A stretch of DNA of 64,000 bases, from positions 1,610,662-1,674,661 of the forward strand of contig NZ_CP129104.1 of the NCBI RefSeq assembly GCF_030406605.1. The letters are read 5' to 3'. Below are positions 52,175-60,782 of the stretch, in pieces (position 1 is the stretch's first letter; the number at the start of each line of letters is the position of its first letter). The stretch comes from Curtobacterium sp. 458. Lineage in GTDB: Bacteria; Actinomycetota; Actinomycetes; Actinomycetales; Microbacteriaceae. The position numbers were made by a program, and so were the translations under genes. A model generated the notes under the pieces. That model was not told the origin of the DNA. It ran no database searches and was given only the letters and a program-made list of their open reading frames with translations.

Positions 52175-53212
52175 TCAGGACTGCTTCGCGGCGGCCTTGG
52201 CGGCGCTCGCGACGGCGTGACGGCGGATCGTCTGCGACACGGCGACGGCCACGATGAGTGCGCCGCCGTAGAAGAGCTGCTGCACGAAGTTGTCGGCGCC
52301 GAGCATCTGCAGGCCGACGACGCCGGAGAACAGGAAGTACACGGCGATGAACGTGCCGATCGCGTTGAACCGGCCGGGGATGATCGCCGTCGCACCGAGG
52401 TAGCAGGCGGCGAACGCGGGGAGCAGGAACGACTGCCCGCTCGACGGGTCCGCGCCGCCGAGGGTGCCGGCGTAGACGACCCCGGCGACCGCGGCGGTGA
52501 AGCCCGCGCCGACGAACGCGCCGACACGGAGGCGGCGGACGTTCAGGCCCGAGAGTTCGGCGACGGCGCGGCCGGTCCCGACGAAGAGCAGGCGGCGTCC
52601 GACGGGCGTCGCGCTCAGGACGACGAGCACGACGATCGTCGCGACGAGGCCGTACACGAATGCGAGCGGCAGCCCCGCGAGCCCGCGCCAGCCGACCGTG
52701 GCGTTCACGAGCGCGGCGTCGACGCCGGTGACCGACGACGACGCGCTCATCCACTGGACGATCCCGATCATGAACGTCGACGTGCCGAGGGTGACGATGA
52801 ACGAGTCGATCCGGAACGCGACCGTCAGCAGGCCGTTGACGAGGCCGACGACGACGCCGATCACGAGCCCGACGGCGATCGCCGGCAGGAGCGGGACGTC
52901 CATCTTGGCGTTGAGGACGGCGATGGTCATCGCCGAGAGCGACATGGTGGACGCGCCGGACAGGTCGAACTCGCCGGCGGTCAGGGGGAACAGGAAGCCC
53001 AGCGCGAGGATGAGCAGCACCGACTGTGACCCGAGGATGTTCTGCAGGTTGCCGAGCGTCGGGTAGGTGTCGGGGAGCGCCACGCTGAACGCGATGACGA
53101 TGACGAGCCAGGCACCGAGCAGCGCGTACCGCTCGGTGTGCCCCCACGAGAAGCGCGGGCGTGCTGCACGGATGACGGAGGTCTCGAGGACCTTGTCGGC
53201 GGTGGTGGACAT
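52175..53212 (-). CDS. ABC transporter permease (RbsC type)
   Basis: A 345-residue BPD_transp_2 permease with about ten hydrophobic segments; the signature [15 protein letters not shown] and [20 protein letters not shown] are characteristic. ATG shares its last base with the ATPase stop (TGATG). Part of the solute-uptake unit of the RutA island. Confidence 0.88.
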   Translation of the reverse strand: MSTTADKVLETSVIRAARPRFSWGHTERYALLGAWLVIVIAFSVALPDTYPTLGNLQNILGSQSVLLILALGFLFPLTAGEFDLSGASTMSLSAMTIAVLNAKMDVPLLPAIAVGLVIGVVVGLVNGLLTVAFRIDSFIVTLGTSTFMIGIVQWMSASSSVTGVDAALVNATVGWRGLAGLPLAFVYGLVATIVVLVVLSATPVGRRLLFVGTGRAVAELSGLNVRRLRVGAFVGAGFTAAVAGVVYAGTLGGADPSSGQSFLLPAFAACYLGATAIIPGRFNAIGTFIAVYFLFSGVVGLQMLGADNFVQQLFYGGALIVAVAVSQTIRRHAVASAAKAAAKQS

Positions 53213-54846
53213 CAGGCGTTCTCCTTGAGTCGGGAGGAGTCGACGGGGGTGGGGGTCGGCGGGTCGACCAGGCTGGCGACGACCGCCGCGGCGATCACGT
53301 CACGGTCGATGCGGTCGCCGGTGAGCACGTCGTGGACGCGGCCGTGGGCGAGGACGACGACCCGGTCGCACATCTGGGCGAGCTGGTCGTAGTCGGTCGA
53401 GGCGCAGACGATCGGGACGCCCTGCTCGGCGGTCTTCCGGAGCATGGCGAAGATGGCGGCGCGGGCGCCGACGTCGATGCCCTGCGTCGGCTCCTGCAGC
53501 AGCACGAGCCGTGGGTCGTCCTGCATCCACTTGGCGAGGACGGCCTTCTGCTGGTTGCCGCCGGACAGGGTGCCGAAGAGCGCGGCGGGGTCGGCGGGGC
53601 GGACGTCCCAGTCGCGGACGAGGCCCTCGACGTGCGACCGCTCGCGGGCGGGGGAGAGGCCGAGGAGTCCGCGGAGCTTCCCGAGGACGGGCAGCGTCAC
53701 GTTCTGCTCGACGGACAGGGCCAGTGCCCCGCCCTCCCGCTTGCGGTCGGCCGGGACGTAGACGACGCCGCGGCCGATCGACGCCGCCGGGGTCGCGCGG
53801 GCGAGGTCGGTGTCGACGTCGTGCACGACGAGCGACCCGGTCGCGGACCGCGCGCCGTACAGGCCGGGCAGGACGTCCTCGACGCCGGAGCCGGCGAGCC
53901 CGGTGACGCCGACGACCTCGCCGTCGGCGACGTCGAACGCGAGCCCGTCGACGACCCCGACCCGGAGGTCACGGACGCGCACGACCGCGTCACCGGTGGT
54001 CGCCGGACGCGTGCGTCGGGCGACCGGGGCCTCGAGACCGCGGCCGACGATGAGCGACACGAGCTCGTCGGCGGTGGTGTCGGCGGTGTCGCGGTGCGCC
54101 TGCACCTTCCCGGCGCGGAGGACCGTCACGCGGTCGGCGTGCTCGAGGACCTCGGCCATGTCGTGCGACACGAGCAACGCCGAGGTGCGGCCGTCGGACA
54201 CGAGGTCCTTCACGACGCGGAAGAGCAGGTCCGCGTCCTCCTTCGGCAGGAAGACGGTCGGTTCGTCGAGCACGATGAGTGCCCGTTCGTCCCCGAGCTC
54301 GGCGACGGCCCGGAGGATCGCCACGAGCGCCTTCTGCGTGTCGGTGAGCTGCTCGATCCGGGCGCGGGGGTCGATGTCCACGCCGTACCGGGCGAACAGC
54401 TCGGCTGCGGAACGGTGCTCCGAGCGCCACCGGACGAACGGCCCGTGTCCGGCGACGACGGTCGCCAGCCGCAGGTTCTCGGTGACCCCGAGCGACGGCA
54501 CGAGGGCGAGGTCCTGGTGGACGAAGCTGATGCCGACGCGACGGAAGTACCCGGGAGGCACCGGGAGCGGCAGTCGGGCGCCACGGACCTCGATCGTCGC
54601 TCCGGGGTCCGGCGCGTAGGTGCCGGACAGGATCTTGATCAGGGTCGACTTGCCGGAGCCGTTCTCGCCGAGCAGGGCGTGGACTTGGCCCGGCCGGACC
54701 TCCAGCTCGACGTCGTCGAGCGCGGTGAGCCCGCCGAACCGCTTGGTGAGTCCGCTGATGCGGAGCACCGGTGCGCTGTCCGCTCCGGCCCCGGCGACCG
54801 CAGCGGATGCTGCGGGGCCGAGCCGTGCCTCCCGGGTGTCGGTCAC
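53212..54846 (-). CDS. ABC transporter double ATPase (RbsA type)
   Basis: A 544-residue tandem NBD. Domain 1: Walker A GENGSGKST, Walker B ALIVLDEPT, H-loop LLVSHDM; its signature is degenerate (QLTDTQKAL). Domain 2: P-loop GLAGSGVEDVL lacks the Lys, signature LSGGNQQKA is good, but Walker B reads LVLLQEPTQGIDVG with Gln in place of the Asp. One intact site pair can still form, as in many RbsA proteins. GTG overlaps the binding-protein stop. Confidence 0.88.
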   Translation of the reverse strand: MTDTREARLGPAASAAVAGAGADSAPVLRISGLTKRFGGLTALDDVELEVRPGQVHALLGENGSGKSTLIKILSGTYAPDPGATIEVRGARLPLPVPPGYFRRVGISFVHQDLALVPSLGVTENLRLATVVAGHGPFVRWRSEHRSAAELFARYGVDIDPRARIEQLTDTQKALVAILRAVAELGDERALIVLDEPTVFLPKEDADLLFRVVKDLVSDGRTSALLVSHDMAEVLEHADRVTVLRAGKVQAHRDTADTTADELVSLIVGRGLEAPVARRTRPATTGDAVVRVRDLRVGVVDGLAFDVADGEVVGVTGLAGSGVEDVLPGLYGARSATGSLVVHDVDTDLARATPAASIGRGVVYVPADRKREGGALALSVEQNVTLPVLGKLRGLLGLSPARERSHVEGLVRDWDVRPADPAALFGTLSGGNQQKAVLAKWMQDDPRLVLLQEPTQGIDVGARAAIFAMLRKTAEQGVPIVCASTDYDQLAQMCDRVVVLAHGRVHDVLTGDRIDRDVIAAAVVASLVDPPTPTPVDSSRLKENA

Positions 54847-56024
54847 TTCGCCGCGCCCCAGATCTTCTCGTACCCGGTCTTGTAGGCGTCGCCGTAGCCC
54901 TTGCTCGGGGCCGGCGGCGTGCCGGCCTCGTCGACGTTCTCCTTCGTGAAGACCTTGAGGGGTGTCTCCTCGTTGCCGTCCTCGATGATCGGGGTGTCGG
55001 TGAGCACGCGGCCGGCCTGGTCGATGGTGGCGTAGGCCAGCCACTCCATGTTCTCGCCGATGTCCATCGTCATGACGTTCCCCTGCTGCAGGATCTTCAT
55101 GACCGCGGGCGTCCCGTTGTACGAGGACGTGTGCACCTGACCGGTCTTGCCCGCCGCCGTGACCCCGGCCTCGACGAAGAGCGCCATCGAGTCGTAGATC
55201 GGCAGGACGTAGTCGAGGTTCGGGTCCGACTGGATCGCGGACTGCACGGTCGACGAGATCTTCGTGGCCCAGTCGGCGACCGGGACGTTCGTCACCTTGA
55301 CCTTGCAGCCGGAGCAGTGCTGGTCGAACTCCTCCTGCATCGCCTTCACGATCCCGTCGGACGGTGGGACCTCGGACGACGTGATGATGAGGACGTCGCC
55401 CTTGCCCTTCGTCTCCTTGATCGCCCAGTCGGCGTTGAGCTTCGCGGCCTCGTGGAACGGCGCGGTGACCTGCGCGGCCACGAGCGGCTGGAGCTGCGAC
55501 GGCAGCGACTCGCCCGTCTGGTAGGTGTGGCTGATCAGCACCGGGATGCCGGCCGCCTTCGCCCGCTTCAGCGCCGGGACGATGAGCTCGCCGTTGACCC
55601 CCTGCGCGAGGACGATGATGTCGGCCTTCCGGCTGATCGCCTGGTCGATCCCGGCCGACTGTTCGGTCGGGGTGCCCTGGTTCGTGTACTCGATCCACTT
55701 CGCGCCGTACTGCTTCGCCAGCGCCTCACCCGCCTCGTCGACGGAGACGATGAACGGGACGGCGGACGAGTTCGGGATGTTGAAGATGGTCTTGCCGGCG
55801 ATCCCCGACAGGTCGAAGGGCTTGCCCTCGAAGGTGAACTCGGGGTCGACGCTCGCGGCCGCGATCTGGCTGGTCGCGTGGGTGACACCGGCCGAGTCGT
55901 CCGCCGAGTCGGTGGAGGCGGTGGACGTGGCGGAGCACGCGGAGAGGACGAGCACGCCGCTGAGGGCGGCGGCGAGGATCGCGGGGCGGGCGAGGCGTGT
56001 TCGGGTCGGTGCGGGGGACGACAT
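54843..56024 (-). CDS. ABC solute-binding lipoprotein (RbsB-like)
   Basis: A 393-residue lipoprotein: lipobox LSAC (Cys near 30), then a Peripla_BP_4 two-lobed domain (IFNIPNSSAVPFIVSVDEAGEALAKQYG, ADIIVLAQGVNGELIVP, IPVLISHTYQTGES). GGAGGT precedes the ATG. First gene of the island; captures the compound outside the cell for import. Confidence 0.88.
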   Translation of the reverse strand: MSSPAPTRTRLARPAILAAALSGVLVLSACSATSTASTDSADDSAGVTHATSQIAAASVDPEFTFEGKPFDLSGIAGKTIFNIPNSSAVPFIVSVDEAGEALAKQYGAKWIEYTNQGTPTEQSAGIDQAISRKADIIVLAQGVNGELIVPALKRAKAAGIPVLISHTYQTGESLPSQLQPLVAAQVTAPFHEAAKLNADWAIKETKGKGDVLIITSSEVPPSDGIVKAMQEEFDQHCSGCKVKVTNVPVADWATKISSTVQSAIQSDPNLDYVLPIYDSMALFVEAGVTAAGKTGQVHTSSYNGTPAVMKILQQGNVMTMDIGENMEWLAYATIDQAGRVLTDTPIIEDGNEETPLKVFTKENVDEAGTPPAPSKGYGDAYKTGYEKIWGAAK

Positions 56025-56097
56025 CGGTCGGTGACCTCCAGGACGTGGTGCGGGGACGGGTGGGGTGCGGCGGGGAGCGGGGTGCGGGAACGACGAA

Positions 56098-56177
56098 CAC
56101 CCCGCGGCGCGGGGTGGCGCGACGACGTGCGTCGCGGAGAGAGGGTGCGGGTCACCGGAGGCGATGCGTCCGGTGAC
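56098..56177 (-). promoter_or_regulatory. Three-stem structured leader of the RutA-island operon
   Basis: Within 80 nt of the binding-protein gene leader three perfect stem-loops follow one another: CACCCCGC-GGC-GCGGGGTG (56098-56116), CGCGACG-ACGTG-CGTCGCG (56118-56136) and GTCACCGGA-9 nt-TCCGGTGAC (56151-56177). They lie about 75-150 nt before the ATG and end well before the GGAGGT site. Candidate cis-regulatory RNA or attenuator; not a known riboswitch by eye. Confidence 0.5.
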
Positions 56178-56636
56178 GGCGCCGCTCCGGTGGGGCTGAT
56201 GCGAACGTAACGGACGGATGGGTCGTGCAGGGCGTCACCCGGTAACGGTCCTGTCACGCGTTTGTTTCGCTCGTGTTAGGCCACTGGTGTCGTCCAGCCG
56301 AAGGGGCCTCCCGCCGTGCTCCGACGAGATGCTCGTCATCGCCACCGATGCCCGGACGGGCGCCGATCCGCATGCCCGCGCGGCGGCGGCGACGAGGCGA
56401 AACACGATCGACGCACGGGAGGGCCGGCGCCGGAACACGACTCTCACAAGTCCGGCCGCGGCGACCGGCGCATTCCCGGGGACCGCGGGCGCGACGGCGC
56501 GCTGACCAGGGAGTTCCGTACCGGGCGCGGGCGACCGTCCTGGCGTAACCGATCCGACACGGAGCCGCCACGGCGGCGAAACGCGCCGGGAGTGGACTGC
56601 AGGCACACCGAACCCCGACCGCCAGGAGCACACCCG
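56178..56636. other. Divergent gap between uptake operon and flavin reductases
   Basis: The rest of this gap (56178-56636) holds no supportable gene; the short frame at 56218-56505 lacks any sign of coding. A TTACGTTCG stretch near 56205 could be a minus-strand -10. GTTTCGCTCGTGTT (56264-56277) and GCGAAACACGATCG (56397-56410) are partly similar in opposite orientation and may be regulator sites. Confidence 0.4.
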
Positions 56637-57152
56637 ATGATCACCACCGTCGTCGCCGGCAACCCCAAGCCCGCATCGCGGACGCTCGACGCCGCCACGG
56701 TCGTCCTCGACCGGCTCACCGGGCGCGCTCCCGACCACGTGGTCGACGTGATCGACCTCGGGCCGGGGCTCCTCGGCTGGGGTGCCCCCGCCGTGAGCGA
56801 GGCCGTCCGGACCGTCGCCGGCTCGGACCTCGTCGTCGTGGCGTCGCCGACGTTCAAGGCGACGTACACCGGCGTGCTCAAGCTCTTCCTCGACCAGTTC
56901 GCCACGGGCGACGGTCTCGCGGGTGTCGTCGCGGTGCCGCTCATGCTCGGCGCCGGACCCGCACACGCCCTCGCCCCCGAGGTGTTCCTCAAGCCCGTCC
57001 TCGTCGAACTCGGCGCGACGGTGCCGGCACCCGCCCTCTACCTCAACGACAAGCACTACTCGGAACCCGCGGCGACGGACGACTGGACCGCGCGGTGGCG
57101 CGACGTCGTGCTCGGTGCGGCCACACGCCTCCAGGAAGGAATCCGCTCATGA
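56637..57152 (+). CDS. NADPH-dependent FMN reductase (SsuE/MsuE-like)
   Basis: A 171-residue flavodoxin-like reductase: [26 protein letters not shown] (phosphate-binding start) and [23 protein letters not shown], as in SsuE/MsuE. AGGAG 10 nt before the ATG. It makes reduced FMN, which two-component LLM monooxygenases such as RutA need; the location facing the RutA operon fits this. Confidence 0.85.
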   Translation: MITTVVAGNPKPASRTLDAATVVLDRLTGRAPDHVVDVIDLGPGLLGWGAPAVSEAVRTVAGSDLVVVASPTFKATYTGVLKLFLDQFATGDGLAGVVAVPLMLGAGPAHALAPEVFLKPVLVELGATVPAPALYLNDKHYSEPAATDDWTARWRDVVLGAATRLQEGIRS

Positions 57153-57652
57153 TCAGCCCCTACTCGCCCGAGGCCCCCGACCTGACCGCGCTCCGGCAGG
57201 CGTTCTCCGGCTTCCCGTGCGGGGTCGCGGCACTCGCGGCGATCGTCGACGACGAGCCGACGGTCCTCGTCGCGTCGTCGTTCACCGTCGGTGTCTCACA
57301 GGACCCGCCGCTCGTGATGTTCGCGGTCCAGCACTCGTCGTCGACGTGGCCGGTCCTCCGTGCCGCCGAGACCATCGGCGTCTCGGTCCTCGGGGAGGGC
57401 CACGCGCAGGTGACGCGGCAGCTCGCCTCGAAGGACAAGGCGGTGCGGTTCGTCGGCGTCGAGACGTCGGTGTCGGACACCGGGTCCGTGTTCCTCGAGG
57501 GGGCGCCGATCTGGCTCGACTGCTCCGTCGAGCACACCTACCCAGCGGGCGACCACGACATCGTGGTGCTGCGGGTCCTCGGGCTCATGTCGGACTTCGC
57601 GCACAGCCCGCTCGTCTGGCACCGGTCCGGGTTCGCGACGCTGAGCGCCTGA
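57149..57652 (+). CDS. Flavin reductase (RutF/HpaC family)
   Basis: A 167-residue FMN-binding split-barrel reductase: [40 protein letters not shown] is the PF01613 core. ATG overlaps the previous stop (ATGA). Like RutF it may recycle FMN for the RutA-like monooxygenase. Having both SsuE-type and RutF-type reductases is unusual for one system. Confidence 0.87.
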   Translation: MISPYSPEAPDLTALRQAFSGFPCGVAALAAIVDDEPTVLVASSFTVGVSQDPPLVMFAVQHSSSTWPVLRAAETIGVSVLGEGHAQVTRQLASKDKAVRFVGVETSVSDTGSVFLEGAPIWLDCSVEHTYPAGDHDIVVLRVLGLMSDFAHSPLVWHRSGFATLSA

Positions 57653-57668
57653 GCGCTCACGCGCCGAC

Positions 57669-57728
57669 CGGACGGGAGGCCCGGATCACGTGAGCCGGTC
57701 TGCTCACGTGATCCGGGCCTCCCGTCCG
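57669..57728. terminator. Gene-end inverted repeat, perfect 27-bp arms
   Basis: Left arm 57669-57695 starts CGGACGGGAGGCCCGG and ends CACGTGAGC; the right arm 57702-57728 is its exact reverse complement; loop CGGTCT. Between convergent genes. Longest perfect copy in the window. Confidence 0.85.
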
Positions 57729-57757
57729 ACTCGTTCGGCCGGCTGGCCGGGCCGGCG

Positions 57758-58507
57758 TCACACCTGGCTCGCGCCGCCGTCCACGTACAGGACCGCGCCG
57801 GTGACGTAGCTGCTCCGCGGTGAGCCGAGGAAGAGGACAGCGTCGGCGATCTCGTCCTCGGTGCCGAGGCGACCGAGCGGGACACCCGCGGCGAGACCGT
57901 CGAGCAGCGAGCCCGCGTCCTCCGGCGTGTCCGCCAGGCCGGAGAGCCCCGGCGTCCCGATCGGCCCGGGCGCGACGACGTTCACCCGCACGCCCGCGTC
58001 GACGAGCTCGGCCGCCCAGCTCCGGGCGAGTGAGCGGACCGCTGCCTTGGTCGCGGCGTAGACGCTGAAGGCCGGGCTGGCCTTGACGTCGATGTTCGAC
58101 CCGGTGAGGACGATCGCCGAGCCGCGGCCCAGGAACGGCAGGGCTGCCTGGACGGTGTTGACGACCCCGCCGACGTTGGCGTTGAACGTGTCGGTGAAGT
58201 GCTCCCACGTGATGTCGCCGAGCGCGGCGAACGAGCCGCCGCCGGCGTTCGCGAACACGAGGCCGAGGGAGCCGCCGCGCGCCCGGACGGCGTCGACGAT
58301 GCGCTCGATCGCCGCCGGGTCGGTGACGTCGCCCTGCACGGTCGTGACCGCGTCGCCGAGCTCCGTGCCGACGGCGTCGAGGGCGGACTGCCGCCGTCCG
58401 GTCACGATGACGTGCGCGCCCTCGGCGACGAGTCGTCGGACGACGGCGAGCCCGATGCCGGACGAGCCGCCGGTGACGAGGGCGGTGGTGTCGGTGAAGT
58501 CGTTCAT
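57758..58507 (-). CDS. SDR family oxidoreductase with strong regulated promoter
   Basis: A 249-residue classical [19 protein letters not shown] (11-26), ANAGGGS, catalytic Ser in LTGSNID and [12 protein letters not shown]-terminal GxxYVDGGA pattern of 3-oxoacyl reductase-like SDRs. GGAAAGGGAA before the ATG at 58507. Its TTGACA-17-TACGTT promoter is the best consensus seen in the window and lies between two operator copies (58520-58596), so it is probably a target of the nearby TetR protein. Confidence 0.88.
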   Translation of the reverse strand: MNDFTDTTALVTGGSSGIGLAVVRRLVAEGAHVIVTGRRQSALDAVGTELGDAVTTVQGDVTDPAAIERIVDAVRARGGSLGLVFANAGGGSFAALGDITWEHFTDTFNANVGGVVNTVQAALPFLGRGSAIVLTGSNIDVKASPAFSVYAATKAAVRSLARSWAAELVDAGVRVNVVAPGPIGTPGLSGLADTPEDAGSLLDGLAAGVPLGRLGTEDEIADAVLFLGSPRSSYVTGAVLYVDGGASQV

Positions 58508-58519
58508 GGTCGGTTCCCT

Positions 58520-58596
58520 TTCCTTACTGTTCGGTACAGAAGTGGAACGTAGACCTGTCCGGCGCACTTGTCAAATCTGTACCGAACAGTAAGGAA
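58520..58596 (-). promoter_or_regulatory. Consensus promoter between two inverted TetR operators
   Basis: Arms 58520-58540 and 58576-58596 are perfect 21-bp inverted repeats, each holding the palindrome CTGT-N5-ACAG (58527-58539; 58577-58589). Between them on the minus strand: -35 TTGACA (58574-58569), 17-bp spacer, -10 TACGTT (58551-58546). The downstream operator covers the start site and the upstream operator abuts the -35 box. A further half-site CGGTACAGA lies at 59002-59010 before tetR. Confidence 0.78.
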
Positions 58597-58604
58597 GTGG
58601 GTCG

Positions 58605-58961
58605 TCAGGCGCTCAGGAAGAACGTCCGCACCTGCGTGATCCGACCGTCCGCGACGGTGACGACGTCGATTCCCCGGACCTGGGGTGCGCCCGCCGGGCC
58701 GAGTGCCCACGCCAGGGCGCCGGTGTCCTCGGATGCGTAGTGCGGGCCATCCGCGGCGAACACGAAGGAGTCGGGGACCTGGCCGAGGAGCTCCGCGGCC
58801 TTCGCGAGCAGTGCCTCCCGTCCGTCGTTCTCGCCCTCCGGGTCGACGAGGACGACGTCGGGGGAGTAGATGCGCTCCGCGGCGGCGCGTCGGACATCGG
58901 CGTCGCGGTTGCCGAAGACCTCGTGGAGGTTGGCGTCGAGCAGTTCGTGGACGGTGGGCAT
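58605..58961 (-). CDS. SnoaL-like (NTF2-fold) small protein
   Basis: A 118-residue protein with the NTF2-like pattern: helix ELLDANLHEVFGNRDADVRRAAAERIY, strand SPDVVLVDPEG, and VRGIDVVTVADGRITQVRTFFLSA. Members are small isomerases/hydrolases or binding proteins. GAGAGGAAC before the ATG at 58961. It may be read through into the SDR gene downstream. Confidence 0.78.
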   Translation of the reverse strand: MPTVHELLDANLHEVFGNRDADVRRAAAERIYSPDVVLVDPEGENDGREALLAKAAELLGQVPDSFVFAADGPHYASEDTGALAWALGPAGAPQVRGIDVVTVADGRITQVRTFFLSA

Positions 58962-58987
58962 GCGGGTTCCTCTCGGTCTGACGGGGC

Positions 58988-59010
58988 TATTGTGGTCCGA
59001 GCGGTACAGA
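58988..59010 (+). promoter_or_regulatory. tetR promoter with operator half-site
   Basis: TATTGT (58988-58993) fits a -10 box; CGGTACAGA (59002-59010), the same half as in the SDR operators, lies just after the expected start site. The partner half is degenerate. Confidence 0.45.
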
Positions 59011-59026
59011 AAGGGAAGGTGTGCGC

Positions 59027-59617
59027 ATGGCCACTCGTGGACGACCACGGTCCTTCGACGCGGACGCCGCCCTCGACCGTGCGGTCGACGTGTTCTGGCG
59101 GCAGGGCTACGAGGGGACGAGCCTCGACGACCTGACGGGCGCGATGGGCATCAACCGGCCGAGCCTCTACGCCGCGTTCGGCAACAAGGAGGAGACCTTC
59201 AAGAAGGCGATCGGGCGCTACGCCGAGGTCGAGATGGCCTACGTCGGGGACGCCCTCGCCGAGCCGACCGCCCGCGCCGTGGCCGAGCACTACCTCCGCA
59301 GCAACGTCGCCGCGGTGACCACCCCTGGGCGGCCTGCCGGGTGCCTGTCCATCCAGGGCGGCCTGGCCGCCGGCGAGGGCGACCAGCGCATCGTCGACTT
59401 CCTCGCCGAGAGCCGGGCCGGCGGTGAGCAGCGGTTCGTCGAGCGGTTCCGTCGTGCGGTCGAGGACGGCGATCTCCCCGACACCGAGGACCCCGTCGAA
59501 CTCGCGAAGTACGTGTCGACGGTGTCGGCCGGACTGGCCGTGCAGGCGAGCGGCGGCGCACCGCGCGCCGCGCTCGCGGCGGTCGTCGAGCGCGCGCTCC
59601 GCGCCTTCCCGGCCTGA
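59027..59617 (+). CDS. TetR family regulator
   Basis: A 196-residue TetR repressor: FDADAALDRAVDVFWRQGYEGTSLDDLTGAMGINRPSLYAAFGNKEETFKKAI (HTH about 13-60), long C-terminal helices typical of the AcrR group. ATG at 59027 has GGGAAGG 7 nt upstream. Probably represses the SDR/SnoaL pair and itself through the CTGT-N5-ACAG sites. Confidence 0.88.
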   Translation: MATRGRPRSFDADAALDRAVDVFWRQGYEGTSLDDLTGAMGINRPSLYAAFGNKEETFKKAIGRYAEVEMAYVGDALAEPTARAVAEHYLRSNVAAVTTPGRPAGCLSIQGGLAAGEGDQRIVDFLAESRAGGEQRFVERFRRAVEDGDLPDTEDPVELAKYVSTVSAGLAVQASGGAPRAALAAVVERALRAFPA

Positions 59618-59640
59618 GCCGGGTACCCGCCCGACGGACC

Positions 59641-59688
59641 GGAGGCCCGGATCACGTGAGCGCACCTGCTCACGTGATCCGGGCCTCC
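59641..59688. terminator. Gene-end inverted repeat (GGAGGC family)
   Basis: GGAGGCCCGGATCACGTGAGC (59641-59661) and its exact reverse complement (59668-59688), 21-bp arms, loop GCACCT; between convergent genes. Confidence 0.82.
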
Positions 59689-59705
59689 CGTCCGGCATCG
59701 CGGCG

Positions 59706-60782
59706 TCAGCCGCGGATCGCCTCCGACAGCTTCACGCGACCGCCGGTCCGGAGCAGCGCGTTCTCGTAGATGCGCGCGCCGACGAGGATGACCACGACCA
59801 CCGACGCGAGGAGCACCAGGAGCGACAGCACCGGCTCCCACCACTCGACCGAGCCGAGGAAGATCCGCATCGGCATCCCGATCGCCGCGCTGAACGGCAC
59901 GTACGACATGACGCCGAGGATCGTCGGGTTCGAGTACGCGACGATGATCAGCACGTAGGGGATCATCACGAGCATCATCACCGGCGTCGTGACGCTGCCG
60001 ACGTCCTCCTGCCGCGACACGAGCACCGCGGACGCGGCGAACAGCGACGCGATGAGCACGAACCCGATCGCGAAGAAGCCGACGAACCACAGCATGCTCG
60101 GGCCGAGCAGCGTGAACAGGTTGTCCTGGCCGGTCAGGGCGAGCGCGATGGTCGCCGCGATCGCCACCGCCACGATCTGCGCGAACGCCATGATGCTGTT
60201 GCCGAGCACCTTCCCCGCCAGCAGTGCACGGGCTGGGATCGCCGCCATCAGGATCTCGACGACCCGGGTCGACTTCTCCTCCACGACGCTCTGCGCGATC
60301 GACTGTCCGAACGTCACCGCCGAGGCGAAGAACACGACGCCGAACGCGAGCGCGACGATGTACACGAGGCCCTCCGGCAGCGCGTCGGGGTCCAGCAGCT
60401 CCACCTTCGGCGAGACGCTGAGCGCCTGCACGACACCGGTCGGGGTGGAGTCGAGGCCCACGACCGAGAAGCCGAGCGGATCGTCGGACGGCACGATGGC
60501 GGCGTCGACGTCCCCGCTCCGGACGAGACGCTCGGCCGCCGCGGTCGTCGCCGTCGGGGTGACGTCGAGACCGGCGGACGACGGCAGGCTGACGCCCTCC
60601 GCGACCGCCACCGGCGTCTTGTCGTCGGACGTGGCGTTGCCGACCACGCCGGCGATCACGATGGACGCGACGACCATGACGACGAGGATGAGCGCCGAGA
60701 CGATGAACGCCTTGCTCCGGAGGCGCGCCTGGATCTCCCGGGCGCTGACGAGCCGGACCGCGGACACGAACGAACCGTTCAC
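59706..60782 (-). CDS. ABC-2 transporter permease (NatB-like)
   Basis: A 358-residue membrane protein with six to seven hydrophobic segments around a large outside loop between segments 1 and 2. The PF12698 motif VTFGQSIAQSVVEEKSTRVVEILMAAIPARALLAGKVLG is clear. GTG overlaps the ATPase stop (GTGA). Such exporters remove sodium or antimicrobials; the substrate is unknown here. Confidence 0.85.
   Translation of the reverse strand: MNGSFVSAVRLVSAREIQARLRSKAFIVSALILVVMVVASIVIAGVVGNATSDDKTPVAVAEGVSLPSSAGLDVTPTATTAAAERLVRSGDVDAAIVPSDDPLGFSVVGLDSTPTGVVQALSVSPKVELLDPDALPEGLVYIVALAFGVVFFASAVTFGQSIAQSVVEEKSTRVVEILMAAIPARALLAGKVLGNSIMAFAQIVAVAIAATIALALTGQDNLFTLLGPSMLWFVGFFAIGFVLIASLFAASAVLVSRQEDVGSVTTPVMMLVMIPYVLIIVAYSNPTILGVMSYVPFSAAIGMPMRIFLGSVEWWEPVLSLLVLLASVVVVILVGARIYENALLRTGGRVKLSEAIRG

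Noticed and set aside
56098..56177. FMN riboswitch as explanation of the leader stems, given the flavin enzymes
   Set aside because: The conserved FMN-riboswitch core (AGGAUAUG-type segment) is not seen; kept only as an unassigned structured leader.
56218..56505. Short plus-strand frame in the divergent gap
   Set aside because: No ribosome-binding site, low-complexity Arg/Ala/Thr content and no homology-like motif.
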